Below are positions 44,300 through 52,628 of a stretch of 64,000 nucleotides of DNA, one piece after another. The notes beneath the pieces were generated by a model that saw only the letters and a list, made by a program, of their open reading frames with translations, did not search any database and was not told the DNA's origin. Location of the stretch: contig CADCCF010000001.1 in assembly GCA_902799835.1 (NCBI GenBank), positions 186,001-250,000 of the forward strand. The letters are read 5' to 3'. The position numbers and the translations under genes were made by a program. How positions within the stretch are numbered: the stretch's first letter is position 1; each line of letters starts with the position of its first letter. This DNA is from an uncultured Pseudomonadota bacterium. GTDB lineage: Bacteria > Pseudomonadota > Alphaproteobacteria > RF32 > CAG-239.

Positions 44300-44833
44300 A
44301 TGATAAATTATAAAAAAATATTTTTCTGCTTGCTTGCCTCGATTTTGATTATTGGAGGTAATTTTTTGTTTGTGGATAAGGCATGGGCTGCAGGTAAGTA
44401 TGGAGGAACTATTAAGTATGACCAAAACACCGGTGACGTAACCGGAGGAAAGCCGAGCACGAGTGTTTTTAATACCAGTGCTCCTCAAGATGTGCCAAGT
44501 AAAACAGATAATTCCAATGCTACTGATGATGGCTATTCCAGCGCCTGCAAGGGAAATACTGGTGATGGTATTTTTTCATCATTGGTTTGCACTGGAAGAC
44601 TGCTTTTTGCCGATTTGCGTGAATTGATTTATATTGTAGCAGGATTTGGTATTATTGCGGTTGGTGTCGGCGGTATATTTGGCAACCTTAACTGGAAATG
44701 GCTGGGTGCGATTATTATTTCGCTGGTGATTATTGCCACGGCTGGTGAGTTGATAACAGCAATGTTGGGTGATGCCCATGGCATTGAAAACGAGTATAGT
44801 GCAAATGCGGTACAAGCCAGTTTACAGGAGTAA
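44300..44833 (+). CDS. VirB2-like pilin (copy 2) with N-terminal insertion
   Basis: 177 residues: signal peptide to about residue 31 (AWA-A), an extra hydrophilic segment of about 70 residues rich in Gly, Ser, Thr and Asn with two cysteines, then the VirB2 core with IYIVAGFGIIAVGVGGIFGNLNWKW and a second helix. The insertion distinguishes it from copy 1 and could be exposed on the filament. A GGGAGGA site precedes the ATG. It ends 17 bases before copy 3. Confidence 0.78.
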   Translation: MINYKKIFFCLLASILIIGGNFLFVDKAWAAGKYGGTIKYDQNTGDVTGGKPSTSVFNTSAPQDVPSKTDNSNATDDGYSSACKGNTGDGIFSSLVCTGRLLFADLRELIYIVAGFGIIAVGVGGIFGNLNWKWLGAIIISLVIIATAGELITAMLGDAHGIENEYSANAVQASLQE

Positions 44834-44850
44834 TTTTGAGGGGAACGGTT

Positions 44851-46548
44851 ATGACAATATCAAATAAACTTTTTCTCAAAAACTTAATAATATTTATCAT
44901 AGTTTTTATGGTGGTCAATCTGCTTGAAACCAAAGATGTATGGGCGGCAAGTCAAATTATTGCCGAGGTTCGCGACAAAGCTGCGCATGTTATTGAGCAT
45001 TATAAACCGATTGTATATATATTGGGCGGTTTCGGTTTGGTTTGCGTGGCCTGGGGTGCTATTTTTGGCAAAATGAATTGGAAATGGTTTGCTAATTTGG
45101 CAATTGGTTTGTTTTTGGTTGCTTGGATGGGACATTTGATAGATTACTTCACTAAAAACAAAGCCAGCTCCACTGCCAGTGCAAAATTTAGTTCGACTAG
45201 CAAATTGGTAAAATTCGGTGATACAATCAATAAAAAATCTTTGGCCGACGGAGGAAATTTCTCGTCACTGCAGATAAAGGGGTCAGGTGAAGCCGGTGAG
45301 TATAGTTCCTTGCTTAGTAGCAATCAAGATTCTATTGCTTATTTGGAATCTGATTGGGTCAAAACAGCGATTGAGCGTTCCGGCAATAGCTTATATGCCG
45401 CTCGAGCCGCCAGTACCTTAGTCTCAGGTTCGGCTTATAACATGAAAGACAGCAAAGGGAGCATCGTTGATGCCAAAAAAATCCTGCAAACCGGTAGTGA
45501 TTGGGAAGAAGCGGCTCAAAATGCCGATAAAAAATATAAAGATTTGGTTGCCGCTCGAGCCGGTAGTATGTTGTCTTCAGGTTCAGCCTATAATGTAAAA
45601 GACACCAAAGGTGAAGATTATGATATCAAAGCTGCGCTTCGTCAAGGCAGTGATTGGAAAGAAGCTTCGGACAAATATAAAGATGATATGCATGTTGCCG
45701 GTGTTGGATCTAACCTCGAAAATGGTAGTTTTAAAGGGCCAAATGAAGATGGCACTGAGCATGTGTATCTGGCCGGTGGTAACGCGATGACTAACTTTAG
45801 TAGAGGTTTTTCTAAGGCTGCCGGAGGCTTTGGTGACGCTCAAACCTTTTTTGAATTTGGTAGTTATGACGGCTATGAATTTGGCAACAGCGATTATGCC
45901 CAATATGATATGGCAGATTTGGCCGGTGAAATGATGTATGATACCCAATCAATGATGCTGGGTTATGAGGTCGATGATTATAGCGGTTTGAATACCGAAA
46001 CTCGACGAGGTGATTTTGTGAGTGATAATTTCGATGGTTTGAACACCGAAACACGGAGGTCTTATTCAGGTACGACACTGGGTAACCTGAATACAGGTAG
46101 TAATCTTGTTGGCAACAGTGGTAATGTCGGCAGTGACTGGGCTGATACTGATGTAGCCTATACCGCCAGTAATCTGGTTGATGGTGAGCTCACCTATACC
46201 GATGCCGATGGTGAGCATACTGACAGTGCTGACGGAAATACTCATACCACACTTGCCGGAGCTAATGATGATTACGGCTACCAAGGTGATGTGGATACCA
46301 ATATGAACAGTGCTGATGGCTATCAAAATGTTAACACTAATATGAATAGTGCGGAAGGCTATCAAAATGTTAACACTAATATGAATAGCGCTAGAGGCTA
46401 TCAAAATGTTAACACCAATATGAACAGTGCCGCCGGTTATAAAGACGTCAAAACCAATATGAACAGCCCAGCCGGCTATCGTGATGTCAAAACCAATCTC
46501 AATTCGCCTGCCGGCTATAAAGATGAGGAGACTCATTGGGGTAGATGA
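44851..46548 (+). CDS. VirB2-like pilin (copy 3) fused to a long repeat-rich C-terminal domain
   Basis: 565 residues. The first 105 residues are a full VirB2 unit: signal peptide (to about 33), two helices and the loop FGKMNWKW. The remaining 460 residues are hydrophilic. Two diverged 51-residue repeats (AARAASTLVSGSAYNMKD... and AARAGSMLSSGSAYNVKD...) begin near 45397 and 45550, a partial third near 45697, two GLNTETRR units lie near 45985 and 46036, and six tandem 13-residue repeats (consensus V-x-TNMNSAxGYxN) fill 46291-46524 at the very end. Start at 44851 has AGGGGA upstream. A pilin fused to a surface-like domain is unusual; function unknown. Confidence 0.78.
   Translation: MTISNKLFLKNLIIFIIVFMVVNLLETKDVWAASQIIAEVRDKAAHVIEHYKPIVYILGGFGLVCVAWGAIFGKMNWKWFANLAIGLFLVAWMGHLIDYFTKNKASSTASAKFSSTSKLVKFGDTINKKSLADGGNFSSLQIKGSGEAGEYSSLLSSNQDSIAYLESDWVKTAIERSGNSLYAARAASTLVSGSAYNMKDSKGSIVDAKKILQTGSDWEEAAQNADKKYKDLVAARAGSMLSSGSAYNVKDTKGEDYDIKAALRQGSDWKEASDKYKDDMHVAGVGSNLENGSFKGPNEDGTEHVYLAGGNAMTNFSRGFSKAAGGFGDAQTFFEFGSYDGYEFGNSDYAQYDMADLAGEMMYDTQSMMLGYEVDDYSGLNTETRRGDFVSDNFDGLNTETRRSYSGTTLGNLNTGSNLVGNSGNVGSDWADTDVAYTASNLVDGELTYTDADGEHTDSADGNTHTTLAGANDDYGYQGDVDTNMNSADGYQNVNTNMNSAEGYQNVNTNMNSARGYQNVNTNMNSAAGYKDVKTNMNSPAGYRDVKTNLNSPAGYKDEETHWGR
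46291..46524 (+). repeat. Six tandem 39-bp (13-codon) repeats
   Basis: In-frame units begin at 46291, 46330, 46369, 46408, 46447 and 46486, each 39 bases, encoding V-[DNK]-TN-[ML]-NS-[AP]-x-GY-[QKR]-[ND]. Units 2 and 3 are nearly identical in DNA; units 5 and 6 have drifted most. Only eight codons (including the stop) follow. Such arrays can change copy number by slippage or recombination. Confidence 0.95.
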
Positions 46549-46564
46549 TGTTGGAATAATAATT

Positions 46565-46596
46565 AAAAAAAAGCGAGGTTGTCCTCGCTTTTTTAA
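46565..46596 (+). terminator. Rho-independent terminator after the VirB2-like cluster
   Basis: AAAAGCGAGG, a TTGT loop and CCTCGCTTTTTT form a GC-capped stem with an A-run on the left and T-run on the right, 17 bases after the third pilin's stop. Confidence 0.92.
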
Positions 46597-46612
46597 TGGA
46601 TATAAAAAAATC

Positions 46613-46643
46613 TTGACTTAAAGTGTACTCTAACTTTTATAAC
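46613..46643 (+). promoter_or_regulatory. Putative promoter of the flavodoxin-like gene
   Basis: TTGACT at 46613-46618 and TTATAAC around 46637-46643 (spacing 18-19) lie about 35 bases upstream of the gene. An AGTGTACT between them differs by one base from the AGTATACT palindromes at 61412 and 61429. Confidence 0.5.
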
Positions 46644-46678
46644 TAATTTACTTTTATAACATCAAAGAGGAGAAAATC

Positions 46679-47218
46679 ATGAAAAAAATATTGATTGTTT
46701 CATCAAGTTTGCGTCAAGGCAGTAACTCTGAAATTTTAGCGCAAGAAGCTGCTCGTGGTGCCCAAGATGCCGGACATGAGGTAGAATTTTTAAGCTTAAA
46801 AGATAAAAATATCAATTTTTGCAAAGGTTGTTTGGCTTGTCAAAAGATTGCCAAATGTGTTATCAAAGATGATATGGCTGATATGATTGGCAAAGTACAA
46901 AATGCTGATGTTTTGATTTTTAGCACGCCGATTTATTATTACGAAATGAGCGGCCAGCTTAAAACTTTTTTGGATAGATGTAATCCTTTATTTTCTCAAG
47001 AAAATAAGTTTGTTGATGTTTATTTGATTACCACATCTTATGATGATGATAAAAATGTTGCGCAAGCCGCCGCTTTGGGGCTGCAGGGATGGGTGCGTTG
47101 TTTCCCGCAAGCAAATTTCGTTAAAGTTTTGCCTTGCGGTGGGATCAACGAAGTTAAAGAAATTAATGAGCATAAAGAGTTACTGGCCAAAGCCTATGAG
47201 TTGGGCAAAAATATCTAA
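46679..47218 (+). CDS. NADPH-dependent FMN reductase / flavodoxin-fold oxidoreductase
   Basis: 179 residues with a flavodoxin-like fold: the FMN phosphate loop SSSLRQGSNSEIL near residue 8, the cysteine motif CKGCLACQKIAKC near residue 49 (typical of iron-sulfur-flavoprotein-like reductases), and FSTPIYYYEMSGQLKTFLDR for the flavin ring. Expected to reduce flavins or quinone-like acceptors with NAD(P)H; the substrate is open. It lies between two T4SS blocks but has its own promoter and terminator, so a functional link is not indicated. Confidence 0.9.
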   Translation: MKKILIVSSSLRQGSNSEILAQEAARGAQDAGHEVEFLSLKDKNINFCKGCLACQKIAKCVIKDDMADMIGKVQNADVLIFSTPIYYYEMSGQLKTFLDRCNPLFSQENKFVDVYLITTSYDDDKNVAQAAALGLQGWVRCFPQANFVKVLPCGGINEVKEINEHKELLAKAYELGKNI

Positions 47219-47272
47219 AAATTGGTTTATATCATCCCCACTTTGTCCGTGGCTTCAAATCCCACAACCAAC

Positions 47273-47301
47273 AAAAAAAGAGGGCATAAACCCCTCTTTT
47301 T
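47273..47301. terminator. Bidirectional terminator between flavodoxin-like gene and tRNA-Ser
   Basis: AAAAAGAGGG and CCCTCTTTTT pair around a seven-base loop. T-runs exist on both strands, so it can end both the plus-strand reductase message and the minus-strand tRNA transcript. Confidence 0.88.
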
Positions 47302-47305
47302 GTAT

Positions 47306-47396
47306 TGGCGGATAGAGTGGGATTCGAACCCACGGTACCCTTTGGAGGTACACACGATTTCCAATCGTGCGCCTTCGACCACTCGGCCATCTATCC
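47306..47396 (-). tRNA. tRNA-Ser (anticodon GGA)
   Basis: A class II tRNA of 91 bases. The acceptor stem GGATAG/CTATCC closes the molecule, a G discriminator and encoded CCA follow. The anticodon arm CACGATTGGAAATCGTG gives anticodon GGA (reads UCC/UCU), the long variable arm is present, and the T arm carries GGTTCGAATCC. The D arm has the GGCCGAGTGGTCGAAGGC pattern typical of tRNA-Ser. Its 5' side faces the virB3-virB4 operon across 258 bases. Confidence 0.97.
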
Positions 47397-47542
47397 ATCA
47401 TGCAGGGCTAAATCTAGATTATTAATTTTATTTTTGCAATAAAAAATTGCCATTTTGAATAATTTTTTTATTACCCTAAACAAAAGGCTAAAGTTCAAGT
47501 CTGTCGGTGGTTTATTAACCGATTATTCATAAAAAAAGCGTA

Positions 47543-47577
47543 CTATCGTTATAACAAGGTCTGTAAATTAACGATAG
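47543..47577. promoter_or_regulatory. Inverted repeat upstream of virB3
   Basis: CTATCGTTA (47543-47551) and TAACGATAG (47569-47577) are exact reverse complements with a 17-base spacer, about 80 bases before virB3. AAGGT/ACCTT flank them imperfectly, so it could be either a dyad operator or a 5' leader stem-loop. Nothing else is evident between the tRNA and virB3 apart from AT-rich sequence. Confidence 0.45.
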
Positions 47578-47655
47578 GATAACCTTATAAGCAGTATTGC
47601 AAACCGATTGCTAATATCTTATCATTTATTGCGAGATGTGTGCTGGAGAGCTGTT

Positions 47656-47946
47656 ATGCGTGAAATGATACTAAAAGCTGTGGCAAATCCTCCTAAGATA
47701 TTATGGGGGCCGTTTTTGCCTGTTATGCTGAATTTAGGCATTCAGTTTCCGATGCTATTTATGATGGTGGGGACGGTTGATGTTAACCCACTGTGGTTTT
47801 TGATATTGATATTGCTGGGACACACATTTTGCATTTTTTTGGGGGCTAAAGAGCCTCACATTTCCAGCATGATTCAAGCCTTTGGCCAAGCAGCCAAAAA
47901 AAGTACCAACCTTTATAAAGTAAAGGGGAATAAATTTGCGCCCTGA
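47656..47946 (+). CDS. virB3: VirB3-like T4SS protein
   Basis: 96 residues with two adjacent hydrophobic helices near residues 18-60 and a polar C-terminus, the size and topology of VirB3, an inner-membrane component that works with VirB4. The N-terminal stretch with a Pro-Pro before the first helix is typical. The ATG at 47656 has GGAGAG upstream; the longer frame from 47608 has no such site. It overlaps virB4 by 11 bases, the usual virB3-virB4 pairing. Confidence 0.82.
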   Translation: MREMILKAVANPPKILWGPFLPVMLNLGIQFPMLFMMVGTVDVNPLWFLILILLGHTFCIFLGAKEPHISSMIQAFGQAAKKSTNLYKVKGNKFAP

Positions 47947-50365
47947 TTTTGATTTTTTATCGATTTTTGTTGAAGGTCTGTCCGGCTCTGAGATTATTGT
48001 GGCCATCATCGGCTTTATCTCAGCAGCCGCTTTTGCCGGTTTATGGGCAACCAAATTCGGTTATTTGGTTTTGCCGCACCCAACCGAGTCAAGAGTATCT
48101 GACTTTATGCCGTTTGAAAAACTTTTGTCTGACGGAATGACGATTCGTTGTTATAACGGGTCGTTAGCGCGCGTTTTTAGAATCAATGGTGTCGATTTAA
48201 ACTTTGCATCAAGCGAAAAAGTTGCATCAATGATGGAGGCTCGCAAAGCATGGATTGACGGCATGTCTGACTTGCAAATTACTTGCAGAGTTATTACTGT
48301 TCGTGAACGTGTTCCCTTGGAAGATAATGTCAAAAACTTTAATAATCCGCTATTGGAAAAAATCTCCGAGGTTTGGGAAGAAAATGTTGATAGAGTTTTC
48401 TTTAACACACACTATGTTGTTTTATCAGTCCCTGATCGTCGTGAGGCCTTAAAAGATTTGAATTATGCTTCACAAGCATTGACCGCTACTTTGAGTGAAT
48501 ATGGTGTTGAGCCTTTGGCTGAAACAGATGGATCTTCGGCGGCTGATAGTCCTTTTTCGGTTTATGCCAAACTTTGCTCTCCCGTCACAAAACCCAGTCC
48601 TTTGGTGCATGGTGCTCAAGGGGCTCAGCTCAATCAGATGTTGACAGCCGACCATATTCATTTCACTGATGAGAAAGGTATTATTAAATTCTTCTCCGGC
48701 GATAAAGAAGTTTATGAAATTGTGATGGGAATACGTTCTTCCGGTGATTATGTTGATGAAGCCATGACAGCATCTCTTTTGGCATTGGATTGTGAGTTAG
48801 TTTTGCTTCACAATATTCATGCCATATTCAAACCCAAAGCTCGTGCGCTTTTAATGCAGCAACAACGCATGGCTACCATGACCAGTTTTTCATCCAACGT
48901 GGTTGATCAATATAGTGAAGTTTTGGCGGCTATTGAAGATAGTGATGCCGATCACCAGGCCTTAACGGAATATTCCATGACTATATTGTTACGTGGTGCG
49001 AGTGTAGAAGAACTTGATTTCGCCGAAAGTGAAGTTCAACGTATATGCCGCCTGTTTGGTGTGACACCGGTTCGTGAAGGATGGGTTGCTCAGGCATCAT
49101 TCTTCAATCAGTTTCCGACCTATGAAGTTTTGCCACGCAACTATCGCTATCTTTCAAGAGTGGTTGCCTGCTCGGTTTCATTTGATAAACCATCCGAAGG
49201 CTTTTCAAAATCTGACTGGGGAAATGGAGCAATTTCTGTTTTTCGTACCACCTCAGGTTCGGCGTATCGTTTTCAGTTCCACGTGTCATCTGAAGATTCG
49301 GCGGTTGCTCACTGTTGCATTATCGGTCCGACCGGTCAAGGTAAAACTACTTTGCTTACCTTCCTTGCCGGTCAAGCTATGCGTCATGCCGATTTGAGGG
49401 TTTTCTTTTTTGACCGCCACTTGGGTGCGCGCATTTTTACTCATGCTGTCCAAGGAGCTTATATCGGTTTTGATGGTGACGAGAAAAATGTATCACTCAA
49501 TCCATTTGACTGCAGTAATACTCCGAATAATCGCGCCTTTTTGCGTCGTTGGATGCGAGCCATAACTTTAGTCGACGATTCGGTTTCAGAAAAAGAAATT
49601 GCTCGTGCCGTAACTACAGCTTTTGACTATTTGCGTCCGGAAGAGCGCGTTATGACCAATCTTTATAAAAGTTGTTTTTCGCCGACCGGAAATATGCGTC
49701 GCGAATTGTTCAAATGGGTGAATCCTGATCAGTATGGAGCTATTTTTAATGGTACCAGTGATAGCTTGGATTTGAAAAGCAAACGTTTTATGGCTTTTGA
49801 TTTTACGCACATTTTTGAGGATGAAACACTGGCTCCCGCGGTCATTAGCTATATTATGCACCGTATTCAATCAGAGACCGGCGAAACCGGTGTTCCATCA
49901 TTGATTATGATTGATGAAACGGCGCCTATGTTAAAACACCCGATGTTTAGGGATTATTTTATTATCGGTTTGCAAGAAGGACGTAAAAAACGTCAGGCTT
50001 ATTTGTGCGCTTTCCAACAACCAAGCATTATTGATAAATTAGGTGTGGGTGAGGTTATTCGCGGACAATGCCAAACTGTTATATTTTTCCGCAACCCTCA
50101 GGCAATGCCGGAAGATTATGCTAACTGGAATTTAACTGATGCGGAAACTGATTTTATTTTCGGTCGCTCTTATCGCGATTTCCCCTATGCTATTTTACTG
50201 TCGCGTCCTTCAACCGGAGAATCTGTAATTCTGGATGTCGATTTAAGTGGTTTGGGACCATATCTGAAATTGTATAACTCTGGTCGAAAGAATGTTTTGC
50301 TGGTTGAAGAGTTAGTCAAAGAATACGGCGAAGATAATTTTGTTACAAAATATTTAAATATTTAG
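47936..50365 (+). CDS. virB4: VirB4-family T4SS ATPase
   Basis: 809 residues. A short hydrophobic N-terminal helix (about residues 17-38) and the CagE/VirB4 N-terminal domain precede the ATPase core: Walker A IIGPTGQGKTTLLTF near residue 465, FFDRHLGARIF, the LNPFD motif, Walker B LIMIDETAPML near 655, and the GRKKRQAYLCAFQQPS sensor region. VirB4 powers pilus assembly and substrate transfer. The start is TTG at 47936 inside the end of virB3, with AAGGGGA six bases before it; no better start exists nearby. Confidence 0.93.
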   Translation: MRPDFDFLSIFVEGLSGSEIIVAIIGFISAAAFAGLWATKFGYLVLPHPTESRVSDFMPFEKLLSDGMTIRCYNGSLARVFRINGVDLNFASSEKVASMMEARKAWIDGMSDLQITCRVITVRERVPLEDNVKNFNNPLLEKISEVWEENVDRVFFNTHYVVLSVPDRREALKDLNYASQALTATLSEYGVEPLAETDGSSAADSPFSVYAKLCSPVTKPSPLVHGAQGAQLNQMLTADHIHFTDEKGIIKFFSGDKEVYEIVMGIRSSGDYVDEAMTASLLALDCELVLLHNIHAIFKPKARALLMQQQRMATMTSFSSNVVDQYSEVLAAIEDSDADHQALTEYSMTILLRGASVEELDFAESEVQRICRLFGVTPVREGWVAQASFFNQFPTYEVLPRNYRYLSRVVACSVSFDKPSEGFSKSDWGNGAISVFRTTSGSAYRFQFHVSSEDSAVAHCCIIGPTGQGKTTLLTFLAGQAMRHADLRVFFFDRHLGARIFTHAVQGAYIGFDGDEKNVSLNPFDCSNTPNNRAFLRRWMRAITLVDDSVSEKEIARAVTTAFDYLRPEERVMTNLYKSCFSPTGNMRRELFKWVNPDQYGAIFNGTSDSLDLKSKRFMAFDFTHIFEDETLAPAVISYIMHRIQSETGETGVPSLIMIDETAPMLKHPMFRDYFIIGLQEGRKKRQAYLCAFQQPSIIDKLGVGEVIRGQCQTVIFFRNPQAMPEDYANWNLTDAETDFIFGRSYRDFPYAILLSRPSTGESVILDVDLSGLGPYLKLYNSGRKNVLLVEELVKEYGEDNFVTKYLNI

Positions 50366-50390
50366 GTTTTAGGACGTAAATGTTTGGATG

Positions 50391-50419
50391 TTGCTGGATA
50401 ATGTGCTATTATGTATAAT
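50391..50419 (+). promoter_or_regulatory. Putative promoter between virB4 and the large exported-protein block
   Basis: TTGCTG at 50391-50396 and TATAAT at 50414-50419 with 17-base spacing, ending 28 bases before the next start codon. It would allow the exported-protein genes to be expressed independently of virB3-virB4. Confidence 0.55.
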
Positions 50420-50446
50420 ATATAGCTGACTTTTAGGAGACGGACT

Positions 50447-52627
50447 ATGAAAATGTTGCGAATTATAGTATTGATGACAATGTTATTGCTTCCGATGCGG
50501 GCGCAAGCAGCAATAACGATTGATTTTGGTGCTATTGCCGGAACGATTCAGTCTGTCGTCACCAATGTAAAGGTCAAAATTGACCGTGTTAAAGCCAATG
50601 TTATGGAGTGGAAAATTGTCCAAACATTGGGAACCGCTTTGAAAAGTGTTACAGAATTTTTCCAAAAACTTGAACAGGAATATAAAAAGCAAAAGGCAAA
50701 ATTTGATAAATGGAGAGAAGATATAACTCGCTTCTTATCTGATATGGAAGCTTATTACGCCGCAACTATGGATGTTTATCAAAAGGCACTGGATACAGCA
50801 GAATATCTGGCAGAAATCGGAACACGTTTTCAAGCTTATTGGAATGAAGGTGAATCTATCGTAAAAGATAGCGGTGAAACCATAGCGATGTGTGGCAGTA
50901 ATTTGAAAGAGTTGATTAATGTTGTAAAACACGCCAAAGAACAGTGGGCAGAGCTTGAAGAAAACTATGAAAGATATGAGGCTAATAAAGAATATCTTCA
51001 ACAGCAACTGAACGATTTGGAAGCTCATGAAGAATCTAATGCCGTCACCAATGAAATAAGAAATTTGCGCGATCAGTTGCAAAATCATATGGCGCAAATT
51101 GAAAATTTAAAACAGGGGATTCGCAGCATAAAAAATCAATTTTATATGCATATATCCGAGCAAAAAAGTTTGATTTACGCTTGTAGGTATAATGTTCAAG
51201 CCATTAGAGCGCGTGTAAAAAGATTGATTTGTAATCTGAGTGTTGGCGAACTGAAAGGCTTTGAGAATCAGGCTAAAAAGCTTGGTAGTAGTCTTAATAA
51301 CTTAAACAAAAAAATGGAAAATTTGCAAATTGACGCTTATGAACTTGAAAACAACGATGCGAGCGGTTGTGTGGATTATTGTACAGAATGTTCATATGGC
51401 ACACCTTTTGCCTCAGATCAAAAAGCTGCTGAAAAATCGCAAGACGAGGCTTGTAGGAAATGCGCCGAATGTAAACCATTACCTTATTCAAGTGCCTGTG
51501 AAGGAAAAGAAAATGAAAATTGCAAAAGTGCCGTAGCAATTATCAAAGTAAATACATTGACCAACGGATCAGTACAATGTGAAAGAGAAATTGAACAATT
51601 GGTAAAAGGTCCGGATGATTATAGTTGTTCTAAATATAAGCAGATGTGTACGGATGGAAATAATGAAGCTTGTCAGATAAGTTGTAGCTCAATGTGTGGC
51701 AGCATACCGGCAAATGATGATATTTGCTGTGAAATAGCAAGTAGAAAATGTTATGGTGGACACAGTGGTTATTGTAAAAACCTTGAAGAAAACTGTCCAA
51801 CTTATAGAGCAGATAAATCAGCATCAGAATGTAAAACATTAAAAGAGGACTGCGACAGAGCAAGAGGGGAGCTTATTGAAGGTAGTGAAATGGAAGAGCC
51901 GGTAATGTGTGAAACATACAGGATAATGTGTGCCGGCCAATACAGCTATAATTACTCAATTTCACGATCTTCAGCCGTAGCATATGCTGATGTTGATTTG
52001 AGCAACGTAAAAAACATTAAAAGTGGTACGAATGAGGCCGGCGTTTTTTTACTTCCCAACAGTTTGGCTATCTGCTGTGAGCTTAATGCCGATACAGCTA
52101 TGCAGGAAGGAGCACTGCGTGATTGCATAACTCGTTATAATGATGTGATGAATCGCAACAATTATGACACAAATCCTGATGATCCTGATGCTAAAATTAG
52201 TGAAGCCGATAAAAAGTTTTTTCAGTGTCTGAGGAAAGATATGGGCTCCGAAGAGTTTGATGATAAGGTGAAACAGTCTGATAAAGAACTTGCCGGTATT
52301 TCTCTTGAAAATGCTCTAGCTGAATACTTGGCTGCCGGATATTTGGAGGCAATGCAGGCATATAATGACAGTTTCTCTTTTAAGAATGATCAAATAGATC
52401 CGGTGGTCAATACCAAGAACAAAGATATGCAAGCTGCTTGGGATATCGCCATTGACCTAAATTTAAAAGTAGGTGACAGGCTTAATGCAATCAGCAATTT
52501 GTGGGCGCGAGAACAAATGACCAGATCGTTTATGAATGTAAAAAATTATCGAATGTCTGAAAGTTTTATTTCTACATGTCAAAATCCGGATAAAGCCGAA
52601 AATGCTACCGGTGATAAAGGGGAATAA
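50447..52627 (+). CDS. Large exported coiled-coil and cysteine-rich protein of the T4SS locus
   Basis: 726 residues. The signal peptide ends with AQA near residue 21. Residues about 25-280 are helical with long Lys/Glu/Gln coiled-coil stretches. Residues about 300-490 are very cysteine-rich, with recurring C-x2-C and C-x3-C pairs such as CVDYCTEC, ACRKCAEC and CQISCSSMC; a less Cys-rich helical C-terminus follows. Many disulfides in the periplasm or outside the cell are expected. I do not recognise a family. It sits right after virB4, where virB5 (minor pilin) is expected. AGGAG precedes the ATG. Confidence 0.75.
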   Translation: MKMLRIIVLMTMLLLPMRAQAAITIDFGAIAGTIQSVVTNVKVKIDRVKANVMEWKIVQTLGTALKSVTEFFQKLEQEYKKQKAKFDKWREDITRFLSDMEAYYAATMDVYQKALDTAEYLAEIGTRFQAYWNEGESIVKDSGETIAMCGSNLKELINVVKHAKEQWAELEENYERYEANKEYLQQQLNDLEAHEESNAVTNEIRNLRDQLQNHMAQIENLKQGIRSIKNQFYMHISEQKSLIYACRYNVQAIRARVKRLICNLSVGELKGFENQAKKLGSSLNNLNKKMENLQIDAYELENNDASGCVDYCTECSYGTPFASDQKAAEKSQDEACRKCAECKPLPYSSACEGKENENCKSAVAIIKVNTLTNGSVQCEREIEQLVKGPDDYSCSKYKQMCTDGNNEACQISCSSMCGSIPANDDICCEIASRKCYGGHSGYCKNLEENCPTYRADKSASECKTLKEDCDRARGELIEGSEMEEPVMCETYRIMCAGQYSYNYSISRSSAVAYADVDLSNVKNIKSGTNEAGVFLLPNSLAICCELNADTAMQEGALRDCITRYNDVMNRNNYDTNPDDPDAKISEADKKFFQCLRKDMGSEEFDDKVKQSDKELAGISLENALAEYLAAGYLEAMQAYNDSFSFKNDQIDPVVNTKNKDMQAAWDIAIDLNLKVGDRLNAISNLWAREQMTRSFMNVKNYRMSESFISTCQNPDKAENATGDKGE

Positions 52628-52628
52628 G

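Noticed and set aside
46291-46524. CRISPR-like array
   Set aside because: The 39-bp units are contiguous, in frame and without unique spacers, so they are protein-coding tandem repeats.
46066-46536. 156-codon minus-strand frame over the 39-bp repeats
   Set aside because: Its periodic Ile/Val-rich sequence is simply the reverse reading of the repeat array; the plus-strand frame has the pilin start and ribosome site.
47306-47396. tRNA-Ser as attachment site of an integrated T4SS element
   Set aside because: The virB3-virB9 operon lies on the 5' side of the tRNA, whereas integration normally uses the 3' end. I saw no integrase or excisionase beside it and no direct repeat of the tRNA end in the window.
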